Source: Neckera pumila
Taxonomy: Eukaryota; Streptophyta; Bryopsida; Hypnales; Neckeraceae
Direction: 5' to 3'
Length of the DNA: 64,000 bases
Assembly: GCA_963969595.1 (NCBI GenBank)
Contig: OZ018418.1
Span: 4,841,001 to 4,905,000 of the forward strand
Made by a program: the position numbers and the translations under genes. Below, piece by piece: positions 11,101 to 25,188 of this stretch. Each line of letters opens with the position of its first letter. Positions within the stretch are counted from its first letter, which is position 1. The notes beneath the pieces were generated by a model. It had not been told where the DNA came from. It saw only the letters and a program-made list of their open reading frames with translations, and did no database searches.

Positions 11101-14100
11101 ATATTTGAATGCAAAGAATATTAAAACAAAAATGTACAAGTTGTAAACAATTTAAGCATAAACAATTTGCAATCACACTTAAACAAGAGCTCCATTTTCT
11201 AGAATATAACTCACAATGAAGAGAAATTCAATTACCCATGTCCTGTAGTTTAACGAACCAAAATCGCAAATATCATGAAACTTGAATGCAAACAGCATGA
11301 AATAAAATGTACAAGTTTTGAACAATCCAAGCAAAAAGAACTGGCAAATACACTAAAATTAGAGCCCCATTTTCTTGAATATAACTCACAATGAAAAGAA
11401 ATCAATTACCCATGTCTTGTAGTTGAAAGAACCAAAAATTCAAGTTTCATATTATTTAAATGCAAACAATATGAAAAAATAATTTTACAAGTTGTAGATA
11501 ATCTAGGCATAAAGAATTTATGAGCGCACTAAAATTAGAGCCCCATTTTCTTGAACATAACTCACAATGGAAAAAAAACAAATACCCATGTTTTATAGTT
11601 TAAAGAACCAAAATTGCAAATGTCATGAGATTTGAATGCAAACAGTATGAAAACAAAATGTACAAGTTGTAAACAATCCAAGCAAAATGAATTGGCAAGC
11701 ACATTAAGATTAGAGCCCCATTTTCTTAAAAATAACTCACAATAAAAAAACAAAAAACAAACAAACCATGTTTTGTAGTTTACAGTACCAAAAATTCAAG
11801 TGTCATGGTATTTGAATGCCAAGAGCATGAAAAAAAAATTGTACAAGTTGTAAATCATCCAAGTATAAAGAATTTGTGAATGTCCAAAAATTCAAGCCCC
11901 ATCTTCTTGAATACAACTCACAATGAAAAAAGACACAATTATCCATGTTCTGTAGTTTAAAAAACCAAAAACTCAAATGTCATGGAATTTGAATGCATAG
12001 AGCATGAAAAAAAAATGTACAAGTTGCAAACAGTCCAAGCATAAAGAATTGGCAAGCACACTAAAATTAGATCCCCATTTTCTTGAATATAACTTACAAT
12101 GAAAGGAAATCAATTACCCATGTCCTGTAGTTTAAGGAACCAAAAATTAAAAAGTCATGATATTTGAATGCAAAGAGTATTAAAAAAAAATGTACAAGTT
12201 GTAAACAATCCAAGCATAATGAATTGGCAAGTACACTAAAATTAGAGCCCCATTTTCTTGAATATAATTCACAATGAAAAAAAATACAATTACCCATGTT
12301 TTGAAGTTGAAAGAACCAAAAACTCAACTCTCATGATATTTGAATGCAAAGAATATTAAAAAAAATTGCACAAGCTGTAAACAATCCAAGTATAATGAAT
12401 TGGCAAGTACATTAAAATTAGAGCCCTAATTTCTTGAATAAAATTTACAATGAAAAAAGAATCACTGACCCATGTCCAGTAGTTTAATGAACCAATAATT
12501 CAAATGTCATGATATTTGAATGCAAAGAGTATTAAGAAAAAAATGTACAAGTTGTAAACAATCCAAGCATAAAGAATTTGCAAGCACACTGAGATTAGAG
12601 CCCCATTTTCTTGATTATAAAACACAATGAATAAAAATACAATTACCCATGTATTGAAGTTGAAAGAACGAAAAGTTCAAATCTCATGGTATTTGAATGC
12701 AAAGAATATTAAGAAAAAATTGTACAAGTTGCAAACAATCCAAGCATAAAGAACTGGCAAGCACACTAAAATTAGAGCCCCAGTTTCTTGAATATAATTT
12801 ACAATGATAAAGAACACAATTACCCATGTTTTGAAGTTGAAAGAAGCAAAAATTCAAATCTCATGATATTTGAATGCAAAGAAAATTAAAAAAAAATGTG
12901 CAAGTTGCAAACAATCAAAGCATAATGAATTGGCAAGCACAATAAAACTAGAGCTCCATTGATATGGACATAATTCACAATGAAGAAAAATTCAATTACC
13001 CATGTCATGTAGTTTAACGAACTAAAATCGCAAATATCATGAAATTTGAATGCAAAGAGCATGAAAACAACTGTACAAGTTTTAAACAGTTAAAGTATAA
13101 AGAATTGGCAAGCACACTAAATTTAGAGCCCCATTTTCTTGAATATAAATCACAATAAAAAAAAATCAATTACCCATGTCAAGTATTTGAAAAAACCAAA
13201 AATTCAAAAGTCATAATATTTGAATGCAAAGAATATTAAATAGAACATGTACAAGTTGCAAACAATCCAAGCATAAAGAATTGGCAAGCATACTAAAATT
13301 AGAGCCCCATTTTCTTGAATATAACTTACAATGAAGAAAAACACAATTACCCATGTTCTGAAGTTGAAAGAATCAAAAATTCAAATCTCATGATATTTGA
13401 ATGCAAAGAATATTAAAAAAAATTGTACAAGTTGCAAACAATCCAAGCATAATGAATTGGCAAGCACACTAAAACTAGAGCCCCATTGATATGGACATAA
13501 TTTACAATGAAGAAAAATTCAATTACCCATGTCATGCAGTTCAACGAACCAAAATTGCATATATCATGAAATTTGAATGCAAACAACATGAAAATGACTG
13601 TATTAGTTTTAAACAGCCCAAGCATAAAGAACTGGCAAGCACACTAAATTTAGAGCCCCATTTTCTTGAATATAACTCACAATCAAAAAAACAAATTACC
13701 CATGTCCTGTATTTGAAAGAACCAAAAATTCAAAAGTCTAGATATTTGAATGCAAAGAATATTAAGAAAAAATGTATGAGTTGCAAACAATCCAAGCATA
13801 AACTATATGCAAGCGCACTAAAATTTACACGCAAAGAGTATGAAAAAATAAGTGTACAAGTTGTCAATAGTCCAAGCACAAAGAATTGGCAAGCGCACTA
13901 CAATTAGAGCCCCATTTTCTTGAATATAACTCACAATGAAGAAAAAGTCAATTACCCTTGTCCTATAGTTTAAAGAACCAAAATCGCAAATGTCATAAAA
14001 TTTGAATCTAAAGAGCAGGAAAGAATAAGTGGACAAGTTGTGAACAATCCATGCACAAAGAATTGGCAAGTGCACTAAAATTAGAGCCCCATTTTCTTGA

Positions 14101-17100
14101 ATATAACTCACAATGAAGAAAAAGTCAATTATCCATGTCCTGTAGTTTAAAGAACCAAAATCGCAAATGTCATGATATTTAGATGCAAAGAATATGAAAA
14201 AATATGTGTACAAGTAGTCAGCAATCCAAGCACAAAGAAATGGCAAGCGCACTAAAGTTCAAGCCCCAATTTCTTGAATATAACTCACAATGTAGAAAAA
14301 TTCAATTACCCATGTCCTGTAGTTTAAAGAACCAAAATCGCAAATGTCATGATGTTTGAATGCAAAGAATATGAAAAATTAAGTGCACAAGTTGTCAATA
14401 GTCCAAGCACAAAGAAATGGCAAGCGCACTAAAATTAGAGCCCCATTTTCTTTCACAATGAAGAAAAATTAAATTACCTTTGTCCTGTAGTTTAAAGTAC
14501 CAAGAAATCAAATGTTATTATGTTTGAATGCAAAGTGTATGAAAAATTAAGTGTACATGTGGTCAACAATCCAAGCACAAAGATTTCGCAAGCACACTAA
14601 AATTGGAGCCCCACTTTCTTGAATCTAACTCACAAGGAAGTAAAAATCAATTATCCATGTCTTGTAGTTTAAAAAACCAAAATCGCAAATGTCATGATGT
14701 TTGAATGCAAAGAGTATGAAAAAATATGTGTACAAGTTGTCAACAACCCAAGCACAAAGAAATGGCAAGCGTACTAAAATTGGAGCCCCATTTTCATGAA
14801 TGTAATTTACAATGAAGAAAGGTTCAATTACCCATGTCATGTAGTTTAGAGAACCAAAATCGCAAATGTCATGATGATTGAATGCAAAGAGTATGAAAAA
14901 ATAAGTGTACAATTCGTCAACAATCCAAGCACAAAGAAATGGCAAGCGCACTAAAAATAGAACCCCATTAAAACTTACAATGAAGAAATAAACAAATTGC
15001 CCATGTCCTGTAGTTTAAATTTCCAAAAACTCAAATGACATTATGTTTGAATGCATCGAGTATGAAAAAATCAGTATATAGGTTGTCAACAATTCAAGCA
15101 CAAAGAAACGGCAAGCACACTAAAATTAGAGCCCCATATTCTTGAATCTAACCCACAATGAAGCAAAATGCAGTTACCCACATCCTATAGTTTAAAGAAC
15201 CAAAATCGCAAATGTCATGATGTTTGAATGCAAAGAGTTTGAAAAACTAGGTGTACAAGTTGTCAACAATCCAAGCACAAAGAGTTGGCAAGGGCACTAA
15301 AATTAGAGCCCCATTTTCTTGAATACAACTCTCCATGATAAAAAACACAATTACCCATATTGTATAGTTTAAAGAACCAAAATCGCAAATGTCATGAAAT
15401 TTGAATGCAAAGAGTATGAAGAAATAAGTGTACAAGTTGTCAGCAATCCAAACACAAAGAATTAGCAAGCGCACTAAAATTAGAGCCCCATTTTCTTGAA
15501 TATAACTCACAATGAAGAAAAATTCAATTATTCATGTCCTGTAGTTTAAAGAACCAAAATTGCAAATGTCATGATGTTTGAATGCAAAAGGTATGAAAAA
15601 GTAAGTGTACAAGTTGTCAACAATCCAAGCACAAAGAATTGGCAAGCGCACTAAAATTAGAGCCCCATTTTCTTGAATAGAACTCACAATGAAAAAAAGG
15701 TCAATTACCCATGTCTTGTAGTTTAAAGAACCAAAATCGCAAATGTCATGGTGTTTGAATGCAAAGAGTATGAAAAAATAAGTATCCAAGCTTAAAGAAA
15801 TGGCAAGCACACTAAAATTTGAGCCGCATTTTCTTGAATACAACTCACAATGAAAAAAAAAATCAGTTATCCATGTCTTAGAGTTTAGGAAACCAAAATG
15901 TCATGAAACTTGAATGCAACCATTATTAAAAAAAATTGTACAAGTTGTAAACAATCCAAACATAAACAATTTGCAAGCGCAGTAAAGTTAGAGCCCCTAT
16001 TTCTTGAAACCAACTCACAATGAAAATAAAGTCATTGACCCATGTCTTGTAGTTTAAAAAACCAAAATCGCAAATCTCAAGAGCCGCATCTTCTTGAGTA
16101 CAACTCTCCATGATAAAAAACACAATTATCCATATTGTGAAGTTTAAAGAACCAAAATCACAAATGTCCTAAAACTTGCATGCAAAGAGTATGAAAAAAT
16201 AAGTGTACAAGTTGTCAAAAATCCAAGCATAAAAAATTGGCAAGCGCACTAAAATTAGAGCCCCATATTCATGAATATAACTCACAATGAAGAAAAAGTC
16301 AATTACCCAGGTCCTATAGTTTAAAGAACCAAAATTGCAAATGTCATGAAATTTGAATGCAAAGAGTATGAAAAAATAAGTGGACAAGCTGTCAACAATC
16401 CAAGCACAAAGAATTGCCAAGCACACTAAAATTAGAGCCTCATTTTCTTAAATATAACTCACAATGAAGAAAAAGTCAATTACCCATGTCCTGTAGTTTA
16501 AAGAACCAAAATCGCAAATGTCAGGATGTTTGAATGCAAAGAGCAGGAAAGAATAAGTGGACAAGTTCTGAACAATCCATGCACAAAGAATTGGCAAGTG
16601 CACTAAAATTAGAGCCCCATTTTCTTGAATATAACTCACAATGTAGAAAAATTCAATTACCCATGTCATGTAGTTTAAAGAACCAAAATTGCAAATGTCA
16701 TGATGTTTGAATGCAAAGAATATGAAAAATTAAGTGCACAAGTTGTCAACAGTCCAAGCACAAAGAAATGGCAAGCGCACTAAAATTAGAGCCCCAATTT
16801 CATGAATACAACTCACAATGGAGAAAAATTCAATTGCCCATAAACTATAGTTGAAAGAACCAAAATTTGCAAATGTCATGATGATTGAATGCAAAGAGTA
16901 CAAAAAAACAAGTAAACAAGTTGTCAACAATCCAAGCACAAGGAATTGGCAAGAGCACTAGAATAAGAGCCTCATTTTCTCGAATATAACTCACAATGAA
17001 GAAAAAGTTAATCACCCATGTCCTATAGTTTAAAGAACCAAAATTGCAAATGTCATGATGATGGAATGCAAAGAGTATGAAAAAATAAGTGGACAAGTTG

Positions 17101-20094
17101 TCAACAATCCAAGCACAAGCAATTGGCAAGCACACTAGAATAAGAGCCCCATTTTCTTGAATATGACCCACAATGAAGAAAAATTCAATTACCCATGTCT
17201 TGTAGTTCAAAGTACCAAGAAATCAAATGACATTATGGTTGAATGCAAAGTGTATGAAAAATCAAGTGTACAGGTTGTCAACAATCCAAGCACAAAGAAT
17301 TGGCAAGCACACTAAAATTAGAGCCCCAATTTCTTGAATATTACTCACAATGAAGAAAAGTTCAATTACCCGTGTCCTATAGTTTAAAGAACCAAAATCG
17401 CAAATGTCATGATGATTGAATGCAAAGAGTATGAAAAATTAAGTGTACATGTTGTTAGCAATCCAAGCATAAAGACTTGGCAAGCGCACTATAATTAGAG
17501 CCCCAATTTCTTGAATATAACTCATAATGAAGAAAAGTTCAATTATCCATAACCTGTAGTTTAAAGAACCAAAATCGCAAACGTCATGATGTTTGAATGC
17601 AAAGAGTATGAAATATTAAGTGTATAGGTTGTCAACAATTCAAGTACAATGAATTATCAAGTGCACTAAAATTTGAGCCTTATTTTCTTGAATCTAACTC
17701 ACAATGAAGCAAAATTCAATTACCCATGTCTTGTAGTTTAAAGAACCAAAATCGCAAATGTTATGATGTTTGAATGTGAAGAGTATGAAAAAATAGGTGT
17801 ACAAGTAGTCAGCAATCCAAGCACAAAGAATTGGCAAGCACACTAAAATTAGAGCCTTATTTTCATGAATACAACTCACAATGAAGAAAAATTCAATCAC
17901 CCAGGTCCTATAGTATAAAGAACCAAAATTGCAAACGTCATGAAATTTGCAGCAAAGAGTATGAAAAATAAGTGTATAGGTTGTCAACAATCCAAGCACA
18001 AGGAATTGGCAAGCGCACTAAAATTAGAGCCCGATTTTCTTAAATATAACTCACAATGAAAAAAAGTTCAATTACCCATGTCCTGTAGTTTAAAGAACCA
18101 AAATTGCAAATGTTATGATGTTTGAATGCAAAGAGTATGAAAAAATAGGTGTACAAGTAGTCATCAATCCAAGCACAAAGAAATGGCAAGCGCACTAAAA
18201 TTAGAGCCCCATTTTCATGAATATAACTCACAATGAAGAAAAATTCAATCACGTAAGTCCTAAAGTTTAAAGAACCAAAATCGCAAATGTCATGAAATTT
18301 GCAGCAAAGAATATAAAAAAACAATTGTAAAAGTTGTCAACAATCCAAGCACAATGAATTGGCAAGCAAACTAGAATTACAGCCCCATTTTCTTGAACAT
18401 AACTCACAATGAAGAAAAGTTCAATTGCCCATGTCCTATAGTTTAAAGAACAAAAATTGCAAATGTCATGATGTTTGAATGCAAAGAGTATAAAAAATTA
18501 AATGTACAGGTTGTCAACAATCCAAGCACAACAAATTGGCAAGCGCACTAAAACTAGAGCCCCATTTTCATGAATACAACTCACAATGGAGAAAAAGTCA
18601 ACCACCCATGTCCCATAGTCTAAAGAACCAAAATCGCAGATGTCATGATGATTAAATGCAAAGAGCATGAAAAAATAAGTGTACAAGTTGTCAAAAATCC
18701 AAGCGCAAAGAATTGACAAGCACACTAAATTTAGAGCCTCATTTTCTTGAATCTAACTCACAATGAAGCAAAATTCTATTACCCATGTCCTGTAGTTTAA
18801 AAAACCAAAATCGCAAATGTCATGATGTTTGAATGCAAAGAGTATGAAAAAGTACGTGTATAAGTTGTCAACAATCCAAGCACAAAAAAATGGCAAGCGC
18901 AGTAAAATTAGAGCCCCATTTTCATGAATATAACTCACAATGAAGAAAAATTCAATCACGTAAGTCCTATAGTTTAGAGAACCAAACTCGCAAATGTCAT
19001 GAAATTTGCAGCAAAGAATGTGAAAAAACAAGTGTACAAGTTGTCAACAATCCAAGCACAAAGAATTGCCAAGCACACTAAAATTAGAGCCTCATTTTCT
19101 TGAATATAACTCACAATGGAGAAAAGTTCAATTGCCCATGACCTATAGTTTAAAGAACAAAAATTGCAAATGTCATGATGATTGGATGCGAAGAGTATGA
19201 AAAAATAAGTGGACAAGTTGTCAACAATCCAAGCACAATCAATTCGCAAGCACACTAAATTTAGAGCCCCATTTTCTTATATCTAACTCACAATGAAGCA
19301 AAATTCAGTTACCCATGTCCTATAGTTTAAAAAACCAAAATCGCAAATGTCATGATGTTTGAATGCAAAGAGTATGAAAAATTAAGTGTACAGGTTGTCA
19401 ACAATCCAAGCACAAAGAAATGGCAAGCGCACTAAAATTAGAGCCCCATTTTCTTGAATGTAACTCACAATGAAGAAAAGTTCAATTACCCATGTCCTGT
19501 AGTTTAGAGAACCAAAATCGCAAATGTCGTGATGATTGTATTTAAAGGGTAAAAAGAAATAAGTGTACAAGTTGTCAACAATCCACGCACAAAGAATTGG
19601 CAACCTCACTAAAAATAGACCCCCATTAAAATTCACAATGAAGAAAAAAACAATTGCCCATGTCCTGTAGTTTATATTACCAAGAATTCAAATGACATTA
19701 AGTTTGAATGCGTCGAGTATGAAAAAATCAGTATACAGATTGTCAAAAACCCATGCACAAAGAATTGGCAACCGCATTAAAATTAAAGCCCCATATTCAT
19801 GAATATAACTCACAATGAAGAAAAATTCAGATACCCATATCCTGTAGTTTAAAGAACCAAAATCGCAGATGTGATGTAATTTGAATGCAAAGAGTATGAA
19901 AAAATAAGTGGAAAAGTTGTCAACAATCCAAGTAGAAAGAATTGGCAACTGCACTAAAAATAGAGCCTCATTTTCTTGATTATAACTCACAATGAAGAAA
20001 AGTTCAATTACCCATGTCCTGTAGTTTAAAGAACCAAAATCGCAAATGTGATGATGTTTGATTGCAAAGAGGATGAAAAAATTCGTGTACAAGT

Positions 20095-23000
20095 TGTCAG
20101 CAATCCAAGCACAAAGAGTTGGCAAGCGCACTAAAGTTAGAGCCCCAATTTCTTGAATATAATTCATAATGAAGAAAAATTCAATTACCCATGTCCTCGA
20201 GTTTAAAGAACCAAAATCGCAAATGTCATGATATTTGAATGCAAAGAGTATGAAAAAATATGTGAACTAGTTGTCAGCAATCCAAACACAAAGATTTGGC
20301 AAGCGCACTAAAATTAGAGCCCATTAAAATTCACAATGAAGAAAAAATCAATTTTCCATCTCGTGTAGTTTAAAGTACCAAGCAGTCAATTGACATTATG
20401 TTTGAATGCAATGAGTATGAATATTTAAGTGTACAGGTTGTCAACAATCCAAGCACAAAGAATTGCCAAGCACACTAAAATCAGAGCTCCATTTTCTTGA
20501 ATCTAACTCACAATGAAGCAAACTTCAGTTACCCATGTCCTATAGTTTAAAGATCCAGAATCGCAAATGTCATGATGTTTGAATGTAAAGATTATGAAAA
20601 AATAAGTGGACAAGTTGTCAGCAATCCATGCACAATGAATTGGCAAGCGCACTAAAATTAGAGCTGCATTTTCTGGAATATAACTCACAATGAAGAGAAG
20701 TTCAATTACCCATGTCCTGTAGTTTAAAGAACCAAAATTGCAAATGTCATGATGTTTGAATGCAAAGAGTATGAAGAATAAGTGTACAAGTTGTCAACAA
20801 TCCAAGCACAAAGAATTAGCAACTGCACTAAAAATAGACCCCCAATAAAATTCACAATTAAGAAAAAATCAATTGCCCATGGTCTGTAGTTTAAAGTACC
20901 AAGAAATCAAATGACAATATGTTGGAAAGCAATGAAAATAGAAAAATAAGTGTACATGTTGTCAACAGTTCATGCTCAAAGATCTGGCAAGCACACTAAA
21001 ATTAGAGCCCCATTTTTTTGAATCTAACTCACAATGAAGCAAAATACAGTTTCGCACATCCTATAGTTTAAAGAACCAAAATCGCAAATGTCATGATGTT
21101 TGAATGCAAAGAGTATGAAAAACTAATTGTACATGTGGTCAACATTTCCAGCACAAAGAGTTGGCAAGCTCACTAAAATTAGAGCCCCATTTTCTTAAAT
21201 CTAACTCACAATGAAGCAAAATTCAGTTACCCATGTCCTTTAGTTTAAAGAACCAAAATCGCGAATGTCATGATTTTTAAATGCAAAGAGTATGAAAATA
21301 TACGTGTACAAGTTGTCAGCAACCCAAGCACAACAAATTGGCAAGCGTACTAAAACTAGAGCCCTATATTCTTGAATGTAACTCACAATGAAGAAAAATT
21401 CAATTACCCATGTCCTGTAGTTTAAAGAACCAAAATCACAAATGTCATGATGATTGAATGCAAAGTGTATGAAGAAATAAGTGTACAAGTTGTCAACAAT
21501 CCAAGCACAAAGAATTGGCAACCGCACTAAAAATAGACCCCCATTAAAATTCACAATGAAGAAACAAACAATTGGCCGGGTCCTGTAGTTTAAATTACCA
21601 AGAGTTCAAATGACATTATGTTTGAATGCATTGAGTATGAAAAAATCAGTGTCCAGGTTGTCAACAATTCAAGCTCAAAGATCTGGCGGGCACACTAAAA
21701 TTAGAGCCCCATTTTCTTGAATCTAACTCATAATGAAGCAAAAAGCAATTACCCATGTCCTATAGTTTAAGGAACCAAAATCGCAAATGTCATGATGTTT
21801 GAATGCAAAGAGTTTGATAAGCTAAGTGTACAAGCTGTCAACAATCCAAGCACAAAGAAACGGCAAGCACACTAAAATTAGAGCCCCATTTTCATGAAGA
21901 TAACTCACAATGGAGAAAAATTCAATCACCCGTGTCCTATCATTTAAAGAACCAAAATTGCAAACGTCATGATGATTGAATGCAAAGAGCATGAAGAAAT
22001 AAGTGTACAAGTTGTCAACAATCCAAGCACAAAGAATTGGCAAGCGTACTAAAATTAGAGCCCCATATTCTTGAATATAACTTACAATGAAGAAAAATTC
22101 AATTATCTGTGTCCTATAGTTTAAACAACCAAAATCGCAAATGTCATGATGTTTGAATGCAAAGAGTATGAAAAATTAAGTGTACAAGTCGTCAACAATC
22201 CAAGCACAACAAATTGGCAAGCACACTAAAATTAGAGCCCCATTTTCATGAATATAACTCACAATGGAGAAAAATTCAATCATCCATGTCCTACAGTTTA
22301 AAGAACGAAAATCGCAAATGTCATGATGTTTGAATGCAAAGAGTATGAAAAAATAGGTGTACAAGTTGTCAACAATCCAAGCACAATGAATTGGCAAGCG
22401 CACTAAAATTTGAGCCTTATTTTCTTGAATCTAACTCACAATGAAGAAAAATTCAATTACCCATGTCCTATAGTTTAAACAACCAAAACCGCAAATATCA
22501 TGATGTTTGAATGCAAAGAGTATGAAAATTTAAGTGTACAGGTTGTCAACAATCCAAGCGCAAAGAAACGGCAAGCACACTAAAATTAGAGTCCCATTTT
22601 CATGAATATAACTCACAATGGAGAAAAATTCAATCACCCATGTCCTATAGTTTAAAGAACCAAAATCGCAAATGTCTTGATGATTGAATGCAAAGAGTAT
22701 GAAAAAATAAGTGGACAAGTTGTCAACAATCCAAGCAGAAGGAATTGGCAAGCGCACTAGAATAAGAGCCCCATTTTCTTGAATATAGTTCACTATGAAG
22801 AAAAATTCAATCACGTAAGTCCTATAGTTTAAAGAACCAAAATCGCAAATGTCATGATGATTGAATGCAAAGAGTATAAAAAAATACGTGTACAAGTTGC
22901 CAACATTCCAAGCACAAAGAGTTGGCAAGCGCACTAAAATTAGAGTTCCAATTCCTCAAATATAACTCACAATGAAGTAAAATTCAATTACCCATGTCTT

Positions 23001-24560
23001 GGAGTTTAAAGAACCAAAATCGCAAATGTGATGATGTTTGATTGCAAAGAGGATGAAAAAACATGTGTACAAGTTGTCAGCAATCCAAGCACAAAGAGTT
23101 GGCAAGCGCACTAAAGTTAGAGCCCCAATTTCTTGAATATAATTCATAATGAAGAAAAATTCAATTACCCATGTCCTCGAGTTTAAAGAACCAAAATCGC
23201 AAATGTCATGATATTTGAATGCAAAGAATATGAAAAAATATGTGAACTAATTGTCAGCAATCCAAGCACAAAGATTTGGCAAGCGCAATAAAATTAGAGC
23301 CCCATTAAAATTCACAATGAAGAAGAAATCAAAATTCCATCTCTTGTAGTTTAAAGTGCCAAGCAATCAATTGACATTATGTTTGAATGCAATGAGTATG
23401 AATAATTAAGTGTACAGGTTGTCAACAATCCAAGCACAAAGAGTTGGCAAGCACACTAAAATCAGAGCTCCATTTTCTTGAATCTAACTCACAATGAAGA
23501 AAAAGTCAATTACCCTTGTCCTATAGTTTAAAGAACCAAAATCGCAAATGTCATGAAATTTGAATCTAAAGAGTAGGAAAGAATAAGTGGACAAGTTGTC
23601 AACATTTCAAGCACAAAGAATTGGCAAGCGCACTAAAATTAGAGCCCCATTTTCTTGAATCTAACTCACAATGAAGCAAAATGCAATTACCCATGTCTTG
23701 TAGTTTAAGGAACCAAAATCGCAATTGTCATGACTTTTGAATGCAAAGAATATGAAAAAATAAGTGTACAAGTAGTCAACAATCCAAGCACAATGAATTG
23801 GCAAGCGCACTAAAATAAGAGCCCCATTTTCTTGAATATAACTGACAATAAAGAAAAATTCAATTACCTATGTCCTATAGTTTAAAGAACCAAAATCGTG
23901 AATGTCATGATGTTTGAATGCAAGCAGTATGAAGAAATACGTGTACAAGTTGTCAACAATCCAAGCACAATGAATTGGCGAGCACACTAAATTTAGAGCT
24001 GCATTTTCTGGAATATAACTCACAATGAAGAGAAGTTCAATTACCCATGTCCCATAGTTTAAAGAACCAAAATCGCAAATGTCATGATGTTTGATTGCAA
24101 AGAGGATGAAAAAACATGTGTACAAGTTGTCAACAATCCAAGCACAAAGAGTTGGCAAGCGCACTAAAGTTAGAGCCCCATTTTCTTGAATATAATTCAT
24201 AATGAAGAAAAATTCAATTACCCATGTCCTAGAGTTTAAAGAACCAAAATCGCAAATGTCATGATGTTTGAATGCAAAGAGTATGAAAAAATATGTGAAC
24301 TAGTTGTCAGCAATCCAAGCACAAAGATTTGGCAAGCGCACTAAATTTAGAGGCCCATTAAAATTCACAATGAAGAAAAAATCAATTTTCCATCTCTTGT
24401 AGTTTAAAGTACCAAGAAGTTAATTGACATTATGTTTGAATGCAATGAGTATGAATAATTAAGTGTACAGGTTGTCAACAATCCAAGCAGAAAGAATTGG
24501 CAAGCACACTAAAATTGGAGCCCCATTTTCTTGAATCTAACTCACAATGAAGCAAACTTC
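20095..24560. repeat. Higher-order repeat blocks in the satellite
   Basis: A block of about 2.5 monomers, marked by 'tgtgaactagttgtcagcaa' and then a shortened monomer with 'attaaaattcacaatgaag', recurs at 20.10-20.52, 23.08-23.48 and 24.10-24.56 kb. The marker lies at 20261, 23241 and 24294, spacings of about 2,980 and 1,053 bp (about 17 and 6 monomers). Copies are closer to each other than to neighbouring monomers. Shortened monomers also occur near 14965, 19625, 20845, 21545 and 24885. Confidence 0.75.
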
Positions 24561-25188
24561 AGTTATCCATGTCCTGTAGTTTAAAGAACCAAAATCGCAA
24601 ATGTCATGATTTTTGAATGCAAAGAATATGAAAAAATCAGTGTACAAGTTTTTAACAATCTAAGCACAATGATTTTTCAAGCGCACTAAAATTAGATCCC
24701 CATTTTTTCTTGATTATAACCGACAATAAAGCAAAATGCAATTACCCATGTCCTGTAGTTTAAAGAACCCAAATCACAAATGTCATGATGTTTGAATGCA
24801 AAGAGCAGGAAAGAATAAGTGGACAAGTTCTGAACAATCCATGCACAAAGAAATGGCAACCACACTAAAAATAGACCCCCATTAAAATTCACAATGAAGA
24901 AAGAAACAAATGCCCATGTCCTGTAGTTTAAATTACCAAGAATTCAAATGACATTATGTTTGAATGCATTGAGTATGAAAAAATCAGTATACACATTGTC
25001 AACAATTCAAGCACAAAGATTTGGCAAGCATACAAAAATTAGAGCCCCATTTTCTTGAATCTAACTCACAATGAAGCAAAATGCAGTTACCCATATCTTT
25101 TAGTTTAAAGAACCAAAATCACAAATGTCATGATGTTTGAAAACAAAGAGTATGAAAAAATAAGTGTAGAAGTTGTCAACAACCCAAG

